Assembly: GCF_900104805.1 (NCBI RefSeq)
Contig: NZ_LT629751.1
Span: 4,390,001 to 4,454,000 of the forward strand
Length of the DNA stretch: 64,000 nt
DNA from: Pseudomonas oryzae
Lineage (GTDB): Bacteria > Pseudomonadota > Gammaproteobacteria > Pseudomonadales > Pseudomonadaceae
Direction of reading: 5' to 3'
In this document: piece after piece, positions 10,824 through 18,331 of the stretch
How positions within the stretch are numbered: the first letter of the stretch is position 1
Layout of the letters: each line of letters begins with the position of its first letter
Notes under the pieces: generated by a model
What the model was told of the DNA's origin: nothing
The model's input: the letters and a program-made list of their open reading frames with translations, nothing else
Database searches by the model: none
Position numbers and translations under genes: made by a program

Positions 10824-11746
10824 ACCTGCGCCATCTGTGGGCCGCTGCCGGACTGTTGCTGTCCTGCCTGTGCTGGGCCGGCAACGCCCTGGTGGCGCGG
10901 GCGGTGGCCGACAGCATCCCGCCGATGTCGCTGGCGTTCTGGCGCTGGTCGCTGGCGCTGGGACTGCTGCTGCCCTTCGTCGCACGCCCGCTCTGGACGC
11001 TGCGCGTGCAGATCCGCGCCGCCGGTTGGCGCCTGTGGCTGGTCGCCGTGCTGGGCATCGCCAGCTACAACTCGCTGCTTTACCACGCCGCGCACAGCAC
11101 CTCGGCGATCAACATCACCCTGCTCAACACCTGCCTGCCGCTCGCCACCTTCCTCGGCGCGGGACTGCTGCTCGGCGAGTGGCCGGCGCGGCGTGCCTGG
11201 TTCGGCATGGCGGTGGCCGCCGCTGGCCTGCTGCTGCTGATCGGGCGTGGCGAGCTGGCGACCTTCCGCGCCCTCGACTTCTACCCCGGCGATCTGCTCA
11301 TGCTGCTGGCGGTGGCGGCCTGGGCCCTGTATTCGCTGCTGATGCGCCTGTGGGGGCCGCGCTTCGGGCTGCCGCCGCTGCCGTTGCTGGGCGTGATGAT
11401 CCTGTTCGGCCTGGGCATGATGCTGCCGTTCTACCTGTTCGAACTGCTGCGCGTCGGCGGTTTCGCGCCGACTGCGGGCAACCTCGCCGCGATCGGCTAT
11501 ACCGCGCTGTTCGCCTCGCTGCTCGCCTATCTGGCCTGGAACCACGGACTCAAGGTGCTGGGCGCGGCGCGCGCCTCGCTGTTCAGCTACCTGATGCCGG
11601 TGTTCGCGGCACTGCTCGCCTGGCTGCTGCTGGACGAGCGCCTGGCCTTCTACCACTGGCTGGGCGGGGCGCTGATCTTCGCCGGCCTGCTGCTGGCCAC
11701 CCGCCCGGTCAGGAGTGTCGCGGACCTTCAACGCAGCGCCGAGTAG
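10820..11746 (+). CDS. EamA/DMT-family transporter
   Basis: Inner-membrane transporter of 308 residues with ten predicted hydrophobic segments arranged as two EamA repeats of about 140 residues each. The first repeat starts with CLCWAGNALVARAVAD and the second around residue 155. The family exports or imports small metabolites such as amino acids and nucleosides; the substrate here is unknown. GAGG lies 8 bases before the ATG. The start overlaps the stop of a 34-residue upstream frame. The 3' end overlaps the convergent proline-rich gene by 19 bases. Confidence 0.88.
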   Translation: MNLRHLWAAAGLLLSCLCWAGNALVARAVADSIPPMSLAFWRWSLALGLLLPFVARPLWTLRVQIRAAGWRLWLVAVLGIASYNSLLYHAAHSTSAINITLLNTCLPLATFLGAGLLLGEWPARRAWFGMAVAAAGLLLLIGRGELATFRALDFYPGDLLMLLAVAAWALYSLLMRLWGPRFGLPPLPLLGVMILFGLGMMLPFYLFELLRVGGFAPTAGNLAAIGYTALFASLLAYLAWNHGLKVLGAARASLFSYLMPVFAALLAWLLLDERLAFYHWLGGALIFAGLLLATRPVRSVADLQRSAE

Positions 11747-12372
11747 TTGTTCTCCGCGTGGCAGGCGGCCGGGTCGCGGTGCTCGCGGCACAGCCTGGCG
11801 AAAGTCGCCTTGGCGCCCTTGCGGCAGTCGCGGTAGCGCAGCGAGCCGCGCCGTTCGTTCATGCACACGCTGGCGTAGTCGATCCGGCCGCCGCTTTCGC
11901 GCCACTTGAAGGTGCCGCGGACGCTGCCATCGCGGGTTTGCCACGACCACTTGGCCGAGCGGGTCACGCTCTTTTGCCGCGGCCTGGGTCGTTCGCCAGT
12001 TGCCGGGCGCACGGCCGGCAGGCGATTGATGATCGGCCGGGGCTGGTAGTTGTGCTCGTTGAACGTGGTTTGCCGGGGCGCCGCGGTGTCCGCCGGCGGC
12101 GCCGGGCGGTAGGCGTGGATCTGCGCTGGCGGAGGCGCCGCGGGCCTGCTCAGCGGCACAGGCGCAGACAGGGGCGGCGGGGCGGCGGCGGCCGTGATCG
12201 GTGCTGGAGAGGGGGCTGCGAGTGGCGCCACCGGCGTGGCCCGACTCTTCAGCCACTGCGGAGCGACAATGGCGGCAGCTGCCGTGCTGCCCAGTATGGT
12301 CAGCGCCAGCAGCCAGCCGTGGCGGCGCCGGGTGCGATGGCGTAAGGGCGCATCTTCCTGATCTGCGTGCAT
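11728..12372 (-). CDS. Proline-rich protein with N-terminal membrane anchor, unknown function
   Basis: A 214-residue protein I do not recognise. A short charged N-terminus (RHRTRRRH) is followed by one hydrophobic segment (about residues 20-38), then a Pro/Ala-rich linker (about 45-115), then a basic C-terminal domain with four cysteines, ending in AENNYSALR. The layout suggests a single-pass protein whose C-terminal domain reaches through the periplasm, possibly held by disulfides. The start at 12372 has AGGAGG at a 5-base spacing; a longer frame reaching 12447 lacks this. Its 3' end overlaps the convergent transporter gene. No enzymatic motif is evident. Confidence 0.7.
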   Translation of the reverse strand: MHADQEDAPLRHRTRRRHGWLLALTILGSTAAAAIVAPQWLKSRATPVAPLAAPSPAPITAAAAPPPLSAPVPLSRPAAPPPAQIHAYRPAPPADTAAPRQTTFNEHNYQPRPIINRLPAVRPATGERPRPRQKSVTRSAKWSWQTRDGSVRGTFKWRESGGRIDYASVCMNERRGSLRYRDCRKGAKATFARLCREHRDPAACHAENNYSALR

Positions 12373-12451
12373 GGAGGCCTCCTGGCCGTGATGACTCCCC
12401 GATCCCTGGGGAGCTGCCAGCGTAGCCGGAGGTTTTTTCGCGCACAACGAA

Positions 12452-12479
12452 AAAGGGCCTGCATTTCTGCAGGCCCTTT
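12452..12479 (-). terminator. Terminator downstream of tRNA-Met
   Basis: A hairpin with a 12-bp stem (AAAGGGCCTGCA against TGCAGGCCCTTT) and a 4-base loop, followed on the minus strand by five T residues. It lies 10 bases beyond the CCA end of the tRNA gene. Confidence 0.88.
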
Positions 12480-12488
12480 CGGAATTTT

Positions 12489-12565
12489 TGGTGGCTACGC
12501 AGGGACTTGAACCCCGGACCCCAGCATTATGAATGCCGTGCTCTAACCAGCTGAGCTACGTAGCC
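12489..12565 (-). tRNA. tRNA-Met (anticodon CAT)
   Basis: A 77-base cloverleaf with a GGCTACG acceptor stem, D arm GCTCAGCTGGTTAGAGC, anticodon loop TTCATAA (CAT), T arm GGGGTTCAAGTCCC and an encoded CCA end. The GGCTACG acceptor and these arms match elongator tRNA-Met rather than the initiator. Confidence 0.95.
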
Positions 12566-12577
12566 AACGTGGCGCGC

Positions 12578-12606
12578 ATTATTATGGGCGGCGGGGTTGC
12601 TGTCAA
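12578..12606 (-). promoter_or_regulatory. Sigma-70 promoter of tRNA-Met
   Basis: On the minus strand a perfect -35 TTGACA is followed after 17 bases by AATAAT as the -10. A GC-rich discriminator (GCGCGCC) runs into the tRNA gene about 12 bases later. Such discriminators are typical of stringently controlled stable RNA promoters. Confidence 0.75.
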
Positions 12607-12704
12607 CCCCCGAGTGCAGAAAAAACTCCAATCCGATCAAACGCTTGCCGCATCCTGCGATCGGGCTCGACAGCCGTCGTCCCTGACGGCCGCCGAGCGG
12701 GCGT

Positions 12705-13211
12705 TCAGCCCGGCATCGGAGCCGGATTCTTCACCGTGGCCAGCTCCGGGTGGGCGACCAGCTTGTCGATGTGCAGCTCGGGATTGTCCAGCCAGGCCTC
12801 GGTCAGCACCCGGTAGTGCTCCATGTCGCGGCAGCGCATGCGCAGGCTGTAGTCGAAGGTGCCGCTGATGAGCCGGCACTCGAGCACCTGCGGGCAGGCG
12901 CGCATGCAGGCCTCGAAAGCCTTCTGCGCGGCACGCCCGCTCTGGTTGGACAGCGCCACCAGGACCAGCAGCGACAGGCCGGGGGAAACCTGCTGCAGGT
13001 CGACGATGGCGCCGTAGCCGAGGATCACCCCCATGCGCTCGAGCTTGCGCACCCGCTCCAGGCACGGGCGCGGCGTCAGGTGCACCAGTTCGGAGAGCTT
13101 CTGGTAGGTGATCCTGCCGTTGTGGCGCAGCACCTCGATGATCGCCTGGTCGATGCGATCGAGGCTGAGGTTGTGCTCCTGACCGGTATCGGAGATGTCT
13201 TTGAGGCTCAT
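12705..13211 (-). CDS. Lrp/AsnC-family regulator in the basic amino-acid transporter operon
   Basis: Transcription regulator of 168 residues. It has an N-terminal winged helix-turn-helix (about residues 16-65, LDRIDQAIIEVLRHNGRITY onward) and a C-terminal RAM/AsnC-type ligand-binding domain (about 80-160). The start lies 2 bases beyond the stop of the ABC ATPase gene, so it is the last gene of the transporter operon. That context suggests it senses a basic amino acid and controls uptake or catabolic genes nearby. A leader of about 15 residues precedes the HTH. Ligand and targets are inferred only from neighbours. Confidence 0.88.
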   Translation of the reverse strand: MSLKDISDTGQEHNLSLDRIDQAIIEVLRHNGRITYQKLSELVHLTPRPCLERVRKLERMGVILGYGAIVDLQQVSPGLSLLVLVALSNQSGRAAQKAFEACMRACPQVLECRLISGTFDYSLRMRCRDMEHYRVLTEAWLDNPELHIDKLVAHPELATVKNPAPMPG

Positions 13212-13212
13212 G

Positions 13213-14070
13213 TCACTTCAGTCGGTTGGACAGGAACTGTTGCAGGCGTTCGCTGGCAGGATTGTCGAGGATCCGCGCGCTGCCCTGCTCCTCGACGCGG
13301 CCCTGGTGGAGGAACAGGACCTGGCTGGAAACCTGGCGGGCGAAGCCCATCTCGTGGGTGACCATGATCATGGTGCGTCCCTCCTCGGCGAGAGTCTGGA
13401 TCACCTTGAGCACTTCGCCAACCAGTTCCGGGTCGAGGGCCGAGGTCGGCTCGTCGAACAGGATGATCTCCGGCTCCATGGCCAGCGCCCGCGCGATGGC
13501 CACGCGCTGCTGCTGGCCGCCGGAGAGGAAGGCCGGGTACTGCTCGGCGACCCGCGCCGGCAGGCCGACCTTGTCCAGGTAGGCGCGGGCACGCTCCTCG
13601 GCCTCGCGCGCCGGCACGCCGAGCACCTGGCGCGGCGCCATGGTGATGTTGTCCAGCACGCTCATGTGGCTCCACAGGTTGAAGTGCTGGAACACCATGG
13701 CCAGGCGGGTGCGCAGGCTCTGCAGCTGGGCCTTGTCGGCCACCGTGGCGCCGCCGCGGGTTTGGCGCATGGCGATGGTCTGGCCGTCGAGGGTGATGCT
13801 GCCGGCGTCGGGTTGCTCGAGGAAGTTGATGCAGCGCAGCATGGTGCTCTTGCCCGAGCCGCTGGTGCCGATCAGGCTGATCACGTCGCCGCTGCTGGCG
13901 TGCAGCGACACGCCCTTGAGCACTTCGTTGTCGCCGTAGCGCTTGTGCAGGTCTTCCACCTGCAGCTTGTGCTGGGCGGTGCCGGCGACGCTGCGGGCGT
14001 GGCTTTCGTTGCGCGAGGAGAGGAGGCCGGCCGGGTTGGCGGGCATGGCGTAGGCGGTCTGGTTCATCAC
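13213..14070 (-). CDS. aotP: Basic amino-acid ABC transporter, ATP-binding subunit (AotP/HisP type)
   Basis: Cytoplasmic ATPase of 285 residues that powers import of a polar or basic amino acid. Walker A is GTSGSGKST (residues 68-76), the signature is LSGGQQQR, and Walker B is IILFDEPTSALDP. The insert between Walker A and signature contains the HisP-like FNLWSHMSVLDN stretch. The protein has an N-terminal extension of about 35 residues beyond HisP; a shorter start at the internal Met9 is possible. It lies 3 bases after the permease gene in the binding protein-permease-permease-ATPase-regulator operon. The arginase/ornithine neighbours suggest arginine and ornithine as substrates. Confidence 0.88.
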   Translation of the reverse strand: MMNQTAYAMPANPAGLLSSRNESHARSVAGTAQHKLQVEDLHKRYGDNEVLKGVSLHASSGDVISLIGTSGSGKSTMLRCINFLEQPDAGSITLDGQTIAMRQTRGGATVADKAQLQSLRTRLAMVFQHFNLWSHMSVLDNITMAPRQVLGVPAREAEERARAYLDKVGLPARVAEQYPAFLSGGQQQRVAIARALAMEPEIILFDEPTSALDPELVGEVLKVIQTLAEEGRTMIMVTHEMGFARQVSSQVLFLHQGRVEEQGSARILDNPASERLQQFLSNRLK

Positions 14071-14073
14071 GAG

Positions 14074-14787
14074 TTACCCCCGGGTAGGGCCAAGAAAGGT
14101 CATCCAGCGGCTTTCGGCGAAGCGGAACAGGCCGACCAGCAGGAAGGACAGCAGCATGTAGAGCAGGGCGGCGATGCCGAAGGCCTGGAAGGTCATGAAG
14201 GTTGCGGCATTGGCGTCGCGGGCGACCTTGAGGATGTCCGGCACGGTGGCGGTGAACGCCAGCGAGGTGGCGTGCAGCATGAGGATCACCTCGTTGCCGT
14301 ACTGCGGCAGCGCCCGGCGCAGGGCCGAGGGGATGATCAGGTGCGTGTACAGGCGCCAGCCGGTCAGGCCGTAGGCGTGCGCCGCCTCGATCTCGCCATG
14401 CGGAATGTTGCGGATGGCGCCGGCGAAGATCTCCACCGTGTAGGCGCAGGTGTTCAGCACGAAGGCCAGGAGGGTGCAGTTGATCGCCTCGCGGAAGAAG
14501 CCGTCGAGCAGCGGCTGGGAGCGCACCGCCTCCAGGCTGTACAGGCCGGTGTAGCAGATCAGCAGCTGGATATACAGCGGCGTGCCGCGGAACAGGTAGG
14601 TGTAGAACTGCACCGGCCAGCGCAGCAGGCGGTTGCGCGAGACGCGGGCGATGGCCAGCGGCACGGCGAGCAGGAAGCCGAGGACGATTGAGGCGACCAG
14701 CAGCCAGAGGGTCATGGCCAGCCCGGACAGGTTGTAGCCGTCGCTCCACAGGAAGGCGTGGCCGTACTGTTGCAGCAGCTCGATCAT
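14074..14787 (-). CDS. aotM: Basic amino-acid ABC transporter, permease (AotM/HisM type)
   Basis: Inner-membrane permease of 237 residues with about five transmembrane segments. The EAA loop (EIEAAHAYGLTGWRLYTHLIIP) docks onto the ATPase. It belongs to the HisM/GlnP-type polar amino-acid permease group and pairs with the preceding HisQ-type permease to form the membrane channel. Its start overlaps the stop of the upstream permease gene by 4 bases, showing translational coupling. Length is normal for the family. Confidence 0.88.
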   Translation of the reverse strand: MIELLQQYGHAFLWSDGYNLSGLAMTLWLLVASIVLGFLLAVPLAIARVSRNRLLRWPVQFYTYLFRGTPLYIQLLICYTGLYSLEAVRSQPLLDGFFREAINCTLLAFVLNTCAYTVEIFAGAIRNIPHGEIEAAHAYGLTGWRLYTHLIIPSALRRALPQYGNEVILMLHATSLAFTATVPDILKVARDANAATFMTFQAFGIAALLYMLLSFLLVGLFRFAESRWMTFLGPTRG

Positions 14788-15509
14788 GGCATCAGCCCCT
14801 TGATTCCGGTGTTGTAGTGGCGCTCCAGGCGGCGGAACACCAGGTTGGACAGGCTGGTGATCAGCAGGTAGACCACCCCGGCGATGATCAGGAAGTACAG
14901 CGGGTCATTGGTGGTCTTGCCGGCATTCTGCGCGGCCTTGACCAGGTCGGAGAGGCCGATGATCGACACCAGCGCGGTGGCCTTGAGCAGCACCAGCCAG
15001 TTGTTGCCGAGGCCCGGCAGGGCGAAGCGCATCATCTGTGGGAACAGCACCAGGCGAAAGCGCTTGAACGCGCCGAGTCCGTAGGCGGTGGCCGCCTCCA
15101 GCTGGCCGCGCGGCACGCTGAGGATGGCGCCGCGGAAGGTCTCGGTGAAATAGGCGCCGTAGATGAAGCCGAGGGTGGCCACGCCGGCGCTGAACGGGTC
15201 GATCTCGATGTAGTCCCAGCCGAGCAGGTCGGTCAGCTCGTTCAGCCAGGTCTGCAGGCTGTAGAAGATCAGCAGGATCAGCACCAGGTCGGGCACGCCG
15301 CGGATCAGCGTGGTGTAGCCCGCGCCCAGCAGGCGCAGCCAGCGCAGTGGGGCGAGCTTGATGCAGGCGCCGAGTAGGCCGAGGGCGACGCTGAGCAGCA
15401 TGGACAGCATGGCCAGCTTCAGCGTCATCCAGATGCCTTGCAGCAGCAGGGGGCCGAAGCCTTGCAGGTCGAGGACCGGCAGGCCGAGGGAGTGCAGGAG
15501 GTCATTCAC
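14784..15509 (-). CDS. aotQ: Basic amino-acid ABC transporter, permease (AotQ/HisQ type)
   Basis: Inner-membrane permease of 241 residues with five hydrophobic segments and an EAA loop (GQLEAATAYGLGAFKRFRLVLFP). It is the HisQ-like partner of the following HisM-like subunit. It follows the periplasmic binding protein gene by 72 bases containing a GC-rich stem, a common arrangement that lets the binding protein be made in excess over membrane subunits. Confidence 0.88.
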   Translation of the reverse strand: MNDLLHSLGLPVLDLQGFGPLLLQGIWMTLKLAMLSMLLSVALGLLGACIKLAPLRWLRLLGAGYTTLIRGVPDLVLILLIFYSLQTWLNELTDLLGWDYIEIDPFSAGVATLGFIYGAYFTETFRGAILSVPRGQLEAATAYGLGAFKRFRLVLFPQMMRFALPGLGNNWLVLLKATALVSIIGLSDLVKAAQNAGKTTNDPLYFLIIAGVVYLLITSLSNLVFRRLERHYNTGIKGLMP

Positions 15510-15544
15510 GATGGAACACCTGTTCGGAAAGGCGAGGGCGGTGC

Positions 15545-15565
15545 CCGGCCGCCGCAGCAGGCCGG
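15545..15565 (-). other. GC-rich intercistronic hairpin between binding-protein and permease genes
   Basis: CCGGCC at 15545-15550 can pair with GGCCGG at 15560-15565 across a 9-base loop, inside the 72-base gap of the transporter operon. No T-run follows. Such stems often stabilise the upstream message or partly terminate transcription. The role here is inferred. Confidence 0.4.
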
Positions 15566-15581
15566 CCGGACGGCGGAGCGG

Positions 15582-16361
15582 TTACTCGCTGTAGATGTCC
15601 TGCGAACCGAAGTACTTGCGCTCGATGGCCTTGTAGGTGCCGTCGGCGTGCAGGGCGGCGATGCCCTTGTTGATCAGCGCCTGCAGCTCGGCGTCGTTCT
15701 TGCGCAGGCCGATGGCGATCACCGAGGGCAGGCCCGGGTCGCTGATCGCCGCGCCGCTGTGGAAACCCTGGCCCTTGGGCTGGGAGAGGAAGTTCAGCTC
15801 GGCTTCCAGCTTGTCGGTGACGATGGCGTCGAGGCGGCCGTTGGCCAGGTCGGCATAGTTCTGGTCCATCGACTGGTAGGCCTTGATCCGCGCGCCGGCC
15901 GGGGCCAGCTTGGCGCGGGCGTAGACTTCCTGGATCGAGCCCTGCAGCACGCCGACCTGCTTGCCCTCGAGCGATTCCGGGGTGGCGCCGAAGCCGGCGT
16001 CCTTGCGGGTGACCAGCGCGGTGGGGCTGAGGAACAGCTTGTCGGAGAAGGCGATCTGCTGCTCGCGGGCCGGGGTGACGGCCATCGACGACATGATGCC
16101 GTCGAACTTGCGCGCCCGCAGGGCGGGGATCAGGCCGTCGAAGTCATTGGTCACCCAGGTGCACTTGACCTCCAGCTTGGCGCAGATGGCGTTGCCCAGC
16201 TCGATATCGAAGCCCTGCAGGCTGCCGTCGGCGGCCACGGACTCGAAGGGCGGATAGTCGGGGAACACCCCGAAGCGGATTTCCTTCCATTCCTTGGCCT
16301 GGGCCAGTCCGGCGGTCAGCGGGAGGACGACTGCGGCTACCAGCGTGCAGAGCTTTTTCAT
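15582..16361 (-). CDS. aotJ: Periplasmic basic amino-acid binding protein (AotJ/HisJ/ArgT type)
   Basis: Periplasmic solute-binding protein of 259 residues, first gene of the transporter operon. A Sec signal peptide is clear (MKKLCTLVAAVVLPLTAGLAQA, likely cleaved before KEWKE). The mature part has the family 3 pattern, with FPDYPPFESVAADGSLQGFDIELG at the start, the conserved DFDGLIPALRARKFDGIMSSMAVTPAR segment, and GRLDAIVTDKLE in the second lobe. Related proteins bind lysine, arginine, ornithine or histidine. The arginase and ornithine cyclodeaminase genes nearby favour arginine/ornithine. Confidence 0.9.
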   Translation of the reverse strand: MKKLCTLVAAVVLPLTAGLAQAKEWKEIRFGVFPDYPPFESVAADGSLQGFDIELGNAICAKLEVKCTWVTNDFDGLIPALRARKFDGIMSSMAVTPAREQQIAFSDKLFLSPTALVTRKDAGFGATPESLEGKQVGVLQGSIQEVYARAKLAPAGARIKAYQSMDQNYADLANGRLDAIVTDKLEAELNFLSQPKGQGFHSGAAISDPGLPSVIAIGLRKNDAELQALINKGIAALHADGTYKAIERKYFGSQDIYSE

Positions 16362-16643
16362 GGGAACTGTTCCACTGTGAATCTTGTTTTTGTTGTGCGG
16401 CCAGGACGCCGAGGGCCGGTCTGGCTGCGCGTGGCGGGTGCTGATGACCGGCTGGAGGCCGGCTCAACTGGGGACTGAGAATGCCCGGGGGAACGACTCT
16501 TTTGGTGTCGTTAAGCGTTGGGGAGGAGGCAGGAATAGCTGTTAAACGCAGGCAAACAGCAGAATCGGCTGTTGGTGGCGTCTTTTATGTTCTCGCGCCG
16601 CCGGCTTGTCGCATATCTGTACGGCCGTGGGGTGGCTGGCGCC
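16362..16643. other. Non-coding gap with the ABC operon upstream region
   Basis: This 282-base gap between the binding-protein gene and the second Lrp gene, both on the minus strand, holds no convincing gene. It contains several inverted repeats. AACGAC (16492-16497) pairs with GTCGTT (16507-16512), and three GCTGTT/AACAGC half sites lie at 16538-16573. The right-hand part carries a 16-base identity with the ocd upstream region. It presumably holds the transporter promoter; I could not place its -10/-35 with confidence. Confidence 0.5.
16555..16573. promoter_or_regulatory. Candidate operator AACAGC-N7-GCTGTT upstream of the ABC operon
   Basis: A perfect 6-bp inverted repeat separated by AGAATCG. 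The 16 bases ACAGCAGAATCGGCTG (16556-16571) recur exactly, on the opposite strand, upstream of ocd (20759-20774). Ten of them (CAGCCGATTC on the plus strand) recur upstream of ctlX (19359-19368). A third half site GCTGTT lies at 16538-16543. The binding protein is unknown; one of the two local Lrp-type regulators is the natural candidate. Confidence 0.5.
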
Positions 16644-17081
16644 TCACTTATAGGCGGCCAGCAGCAGGTTGCTTTCCGAGTTGGCCACGCCCTTCAGGGC
16701 GCGCAGCTCGCGCAGCACCCGGTCGAACTCGCTGAGGGTCGCGGTGTGGATCTCCGCCACCAGATCCCAGCGGCCGTTGGTGGTGTGCACCTGCACCACC
16801 TCGGGGATCTGCCGCAGGGCGGCGATCACCGCGTCGCTGGCGCCGCCACGCAGCTCGATCATGGTGATGGCGCGCACGCCGCTGTTCTCCAGCTCGTTGC
16901 GCAGTTTGATGGTGAAGCCGACCAGCAGGCCGGAGCGCTGCAGACGGTCGATGCGATTCTGCACGGTGCCGCGCGACACCTTGAGGCGTTCGGCCAGCGC
17001 GGCGGTGGAGGCGCGGCCGTCCTCGCGCAGCAGGGCCAGCAGGCGGCGGTCGAGGTCATCGGGTTGGTCAGGCATGGTCAT
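16644..17081 (-). CDS. Lrp/AsnC-family regulator divergent from arginase
   Basis: Transcription regulator of 145 residues. The N-terminal HTH (about residues 6-55, LDRRLLALLREDGRASTAALAERL onward, with SRGTVQNRIDRL as the recognition region) is followed by an AsnC/RAM ligand-binding domain. It is transcribed away from rocF across a gap of about 150 bases that carries a long inverted repeat, the classic arrangement for a local activator that senses the substrate. It probably controls arginase in response to arginine or ornithine. Starts are possible at 17084 (GTG), 17081 or 17075; 17081 is an ATG and is used here. It is distinct from the other Lrp-type protein in the transporter operon. Confidence 0.88.
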   Translation of the reverse strand: MTMPDQPDDLDRRLLALLREDGRASTAALAERLKVSRGTVQNRIDRLQRSGLLVGFTIKLRNELENSGVRAITMIELRGGASDAVIAALRQIPEVVQVHTTNGRWDLVAEIHTATLSEFDRVLRELRALKGVANSESNLLLAAYK

Positions 17082-17125
17082 CACCGGGCAGCGAGTGTTT
17101 TTGGCATATCGTCAACGGATTCTAT

Positions 17126-17154
17126 CATTTTGCTCTTTCTTGATGTGCAAAATG
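17126..17154. promoter_or_regulatory. Candidate Lrp-type operator between lrp gene and rocF
   Basis: CATTTTGC (17126-17133) and GCAAAATG (17147-17154) form a perfect 8-bp inverted repeat with a 13-base AT-rich spacer. The half sites are 21 bases apart centre to centre, about two helical turns. The element sits in the divergent gap, about 60 bases upstream of the probable rocF start point. Confidence 0.6.
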
Positions 17155-17190
17155 TAATTTATCTATCTATCTGCTAGGCGCCCTCTTTCC

Positions 17191-17196
17191 TACAAT
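17191..17196 (+). promoter_or_regulatory. Probable -10 element of rocF
   Basis: TACAAT lies 34 bases before the rocF start codon with no good -35 at the right distance. This is consistent with an activator-dependent promoter served by the inverted repeat upstream. Confidence 0.4.
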
Positions 17197-17230
17197 TTTC
17201 CGACGTTTTCACTCAACCGGAGTCGCCATC

Positions 17231-18178
17231 GTGTCTGCCTTGCCTGTCCCGTCCCTTCTGCCCAAGACCGTCAGTCTGGTCGGTGCGCCCACCGATGTCG
17301 GTGCTGGCGCCCGTGGCGCTTCCATGGGGCCGGAGGCCCTGCGCGTCGCCGGTCTGGTGCCGGCGCTGCGCGAGCGCGGTTTCCAGGTGCTCGATCGTGG
17401 CAACCTGCGTGGCCCGGCCAATCCCTGGCTGGCGCCGCAGCAGGGCTACCGCCATCTGTCGGAGGTGATCGCCTGGAACCAGGCGGTGCACGACGCCATC
17501 TATGCCGAGCTGCGCGAGGAGCGCCTGCCGATCCTCTTGGGCGGCGACCACTGCCTGGGCGTCGGCTCGATCAGCGCGGTGGCCCGCCACTGCCGGGATA
17601 CCGGCAAGAAGTTGCGCATCATCTGGCTGGATGCCCACGCCGACTTCAACACCTCGGATCTCACCCCCTCGGGCAACCTGCACGGCATGCCGGTGGCCTG
17701 TCTGTGTGGCGACGGCCCGCGCGAGCTGGTCGAGATGGCTGGCGCGGTGCCGGCGATCCAGCCGCAGTGGATCCGCCAGATCGGCATCCGTAGCGTCGAC
17801 GAAGGCGAGCGGGTGCGCGTGCACGAGGCGGGGCTCGAGGTGATGGACATGCGCTATCTGGACGAGGTGGGCATGCGCGTGGCCATGCAGCAGGCGCTGG
17901 CCGACCTCGACGCCGACACCCACCTGCACGTCAGCTTCGACGTCGACTTCCTCGACCCGGAGATCGCCCCCGGCGTCGGCACCACGGTGCCGGGCGGGGT
18001 GAGCTACCGCGAGGCGCAGCTGTGCATGGAAATGATCGCCGACACCGGGCTGCTGGGGTCGCTGGACATCGTCGAGCTCAACCCGGCGCTCGATCACTGC
18101 AACCGCACCGCACGGGTGGCGGTGGAGCTGACCGAGAGCCTGTTCGGCAAGTCGACGCTGATGCGCGCCGCGCGCTGA
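17231..18178 (+). CDS. rocF: Arginase
   Basis: Hydrolyses arginine to ornithine and urea in the cytoplasm. The 315-residue protein carries all ureohydrolase metal motifs: GGDH (residues 104-107), DAHADFN (134-140, His and Asp residues binding the two Mn ions) and SFDVDFLDP (235-243). SVDEGE and the C-terminal ELNPALDHCNRTARVAVEL are arginase rather than agmatinase features. GTG is the likely start, 8 bases after an ACCGGAG-type ribosome site. The gene is divergent from an Lrp-type regulator and is followed by a strong terminator. With the nearby ornithine cyclodeaminase it would convert arginine to proline. Confidence 0.93.
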   Translation: MSALPVPSLLPKTVSLVGAPTDVGAGARGASMGPEALRVAGLVPALRERGFQVLDRGNLRGPANPWLAPQQGYRHLSEVIAWNQAVHDAIYAELREERLPILLGGDHCLGVGSISAVARHCRDTGKKLRIIWLDAHADFNTSDLTPSGNLHGMPVACLCGDGPRELVEMAGAVPAIQPQWIRQIGIRSVDEGERVRVHEAGLEVMDMRYLDEVGMRVAMQQALADLDADTHLHVSFDVDFLDPEIAPGVGTTVPGGVSYREAQLCMEMIADTGLLGSLDIVELNPALDHCNRTARVAVELTESLFGKSTLMRAAR

Positions 18179-18202
18179 CTCCCTATTCTGCGGCCATGCC
18201 AC

Positions 18203-18238
18203 AACGACCGAGACCGCCACAGGGCGGTCTCGGTCGTT
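18203..18238 (+). terminator. Terminator after arginase
   Basis: A perfect 16-bp stem (AACGACCGAGACCGCC against GGCGGTCTCGGTCGTT) with a 4-base loop, followed by T residues on both strands. It lies between rocF and the convergent ctlX gene and may stop both. Confidence 0.9.
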
Positions 18239-18331
18239 TGCATGCCGGCGGGGCGTCGCTGATGCCGGAGCCTCCCTGCTCCGGATGGCAAGACACCGCG
18301 GTTCGGTGTCGGCGTGGCTGTCGGCAATGCG

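Noticed and set aside
10763-12445. Open frame of 560 codons on the minus strand opposite the EamA gene
   Set aside because: It is Gln/Arg/His-rich shadow sequence; the plus-strand transporter and the separate minus-strand proline-rich gene in another frame account for the region.
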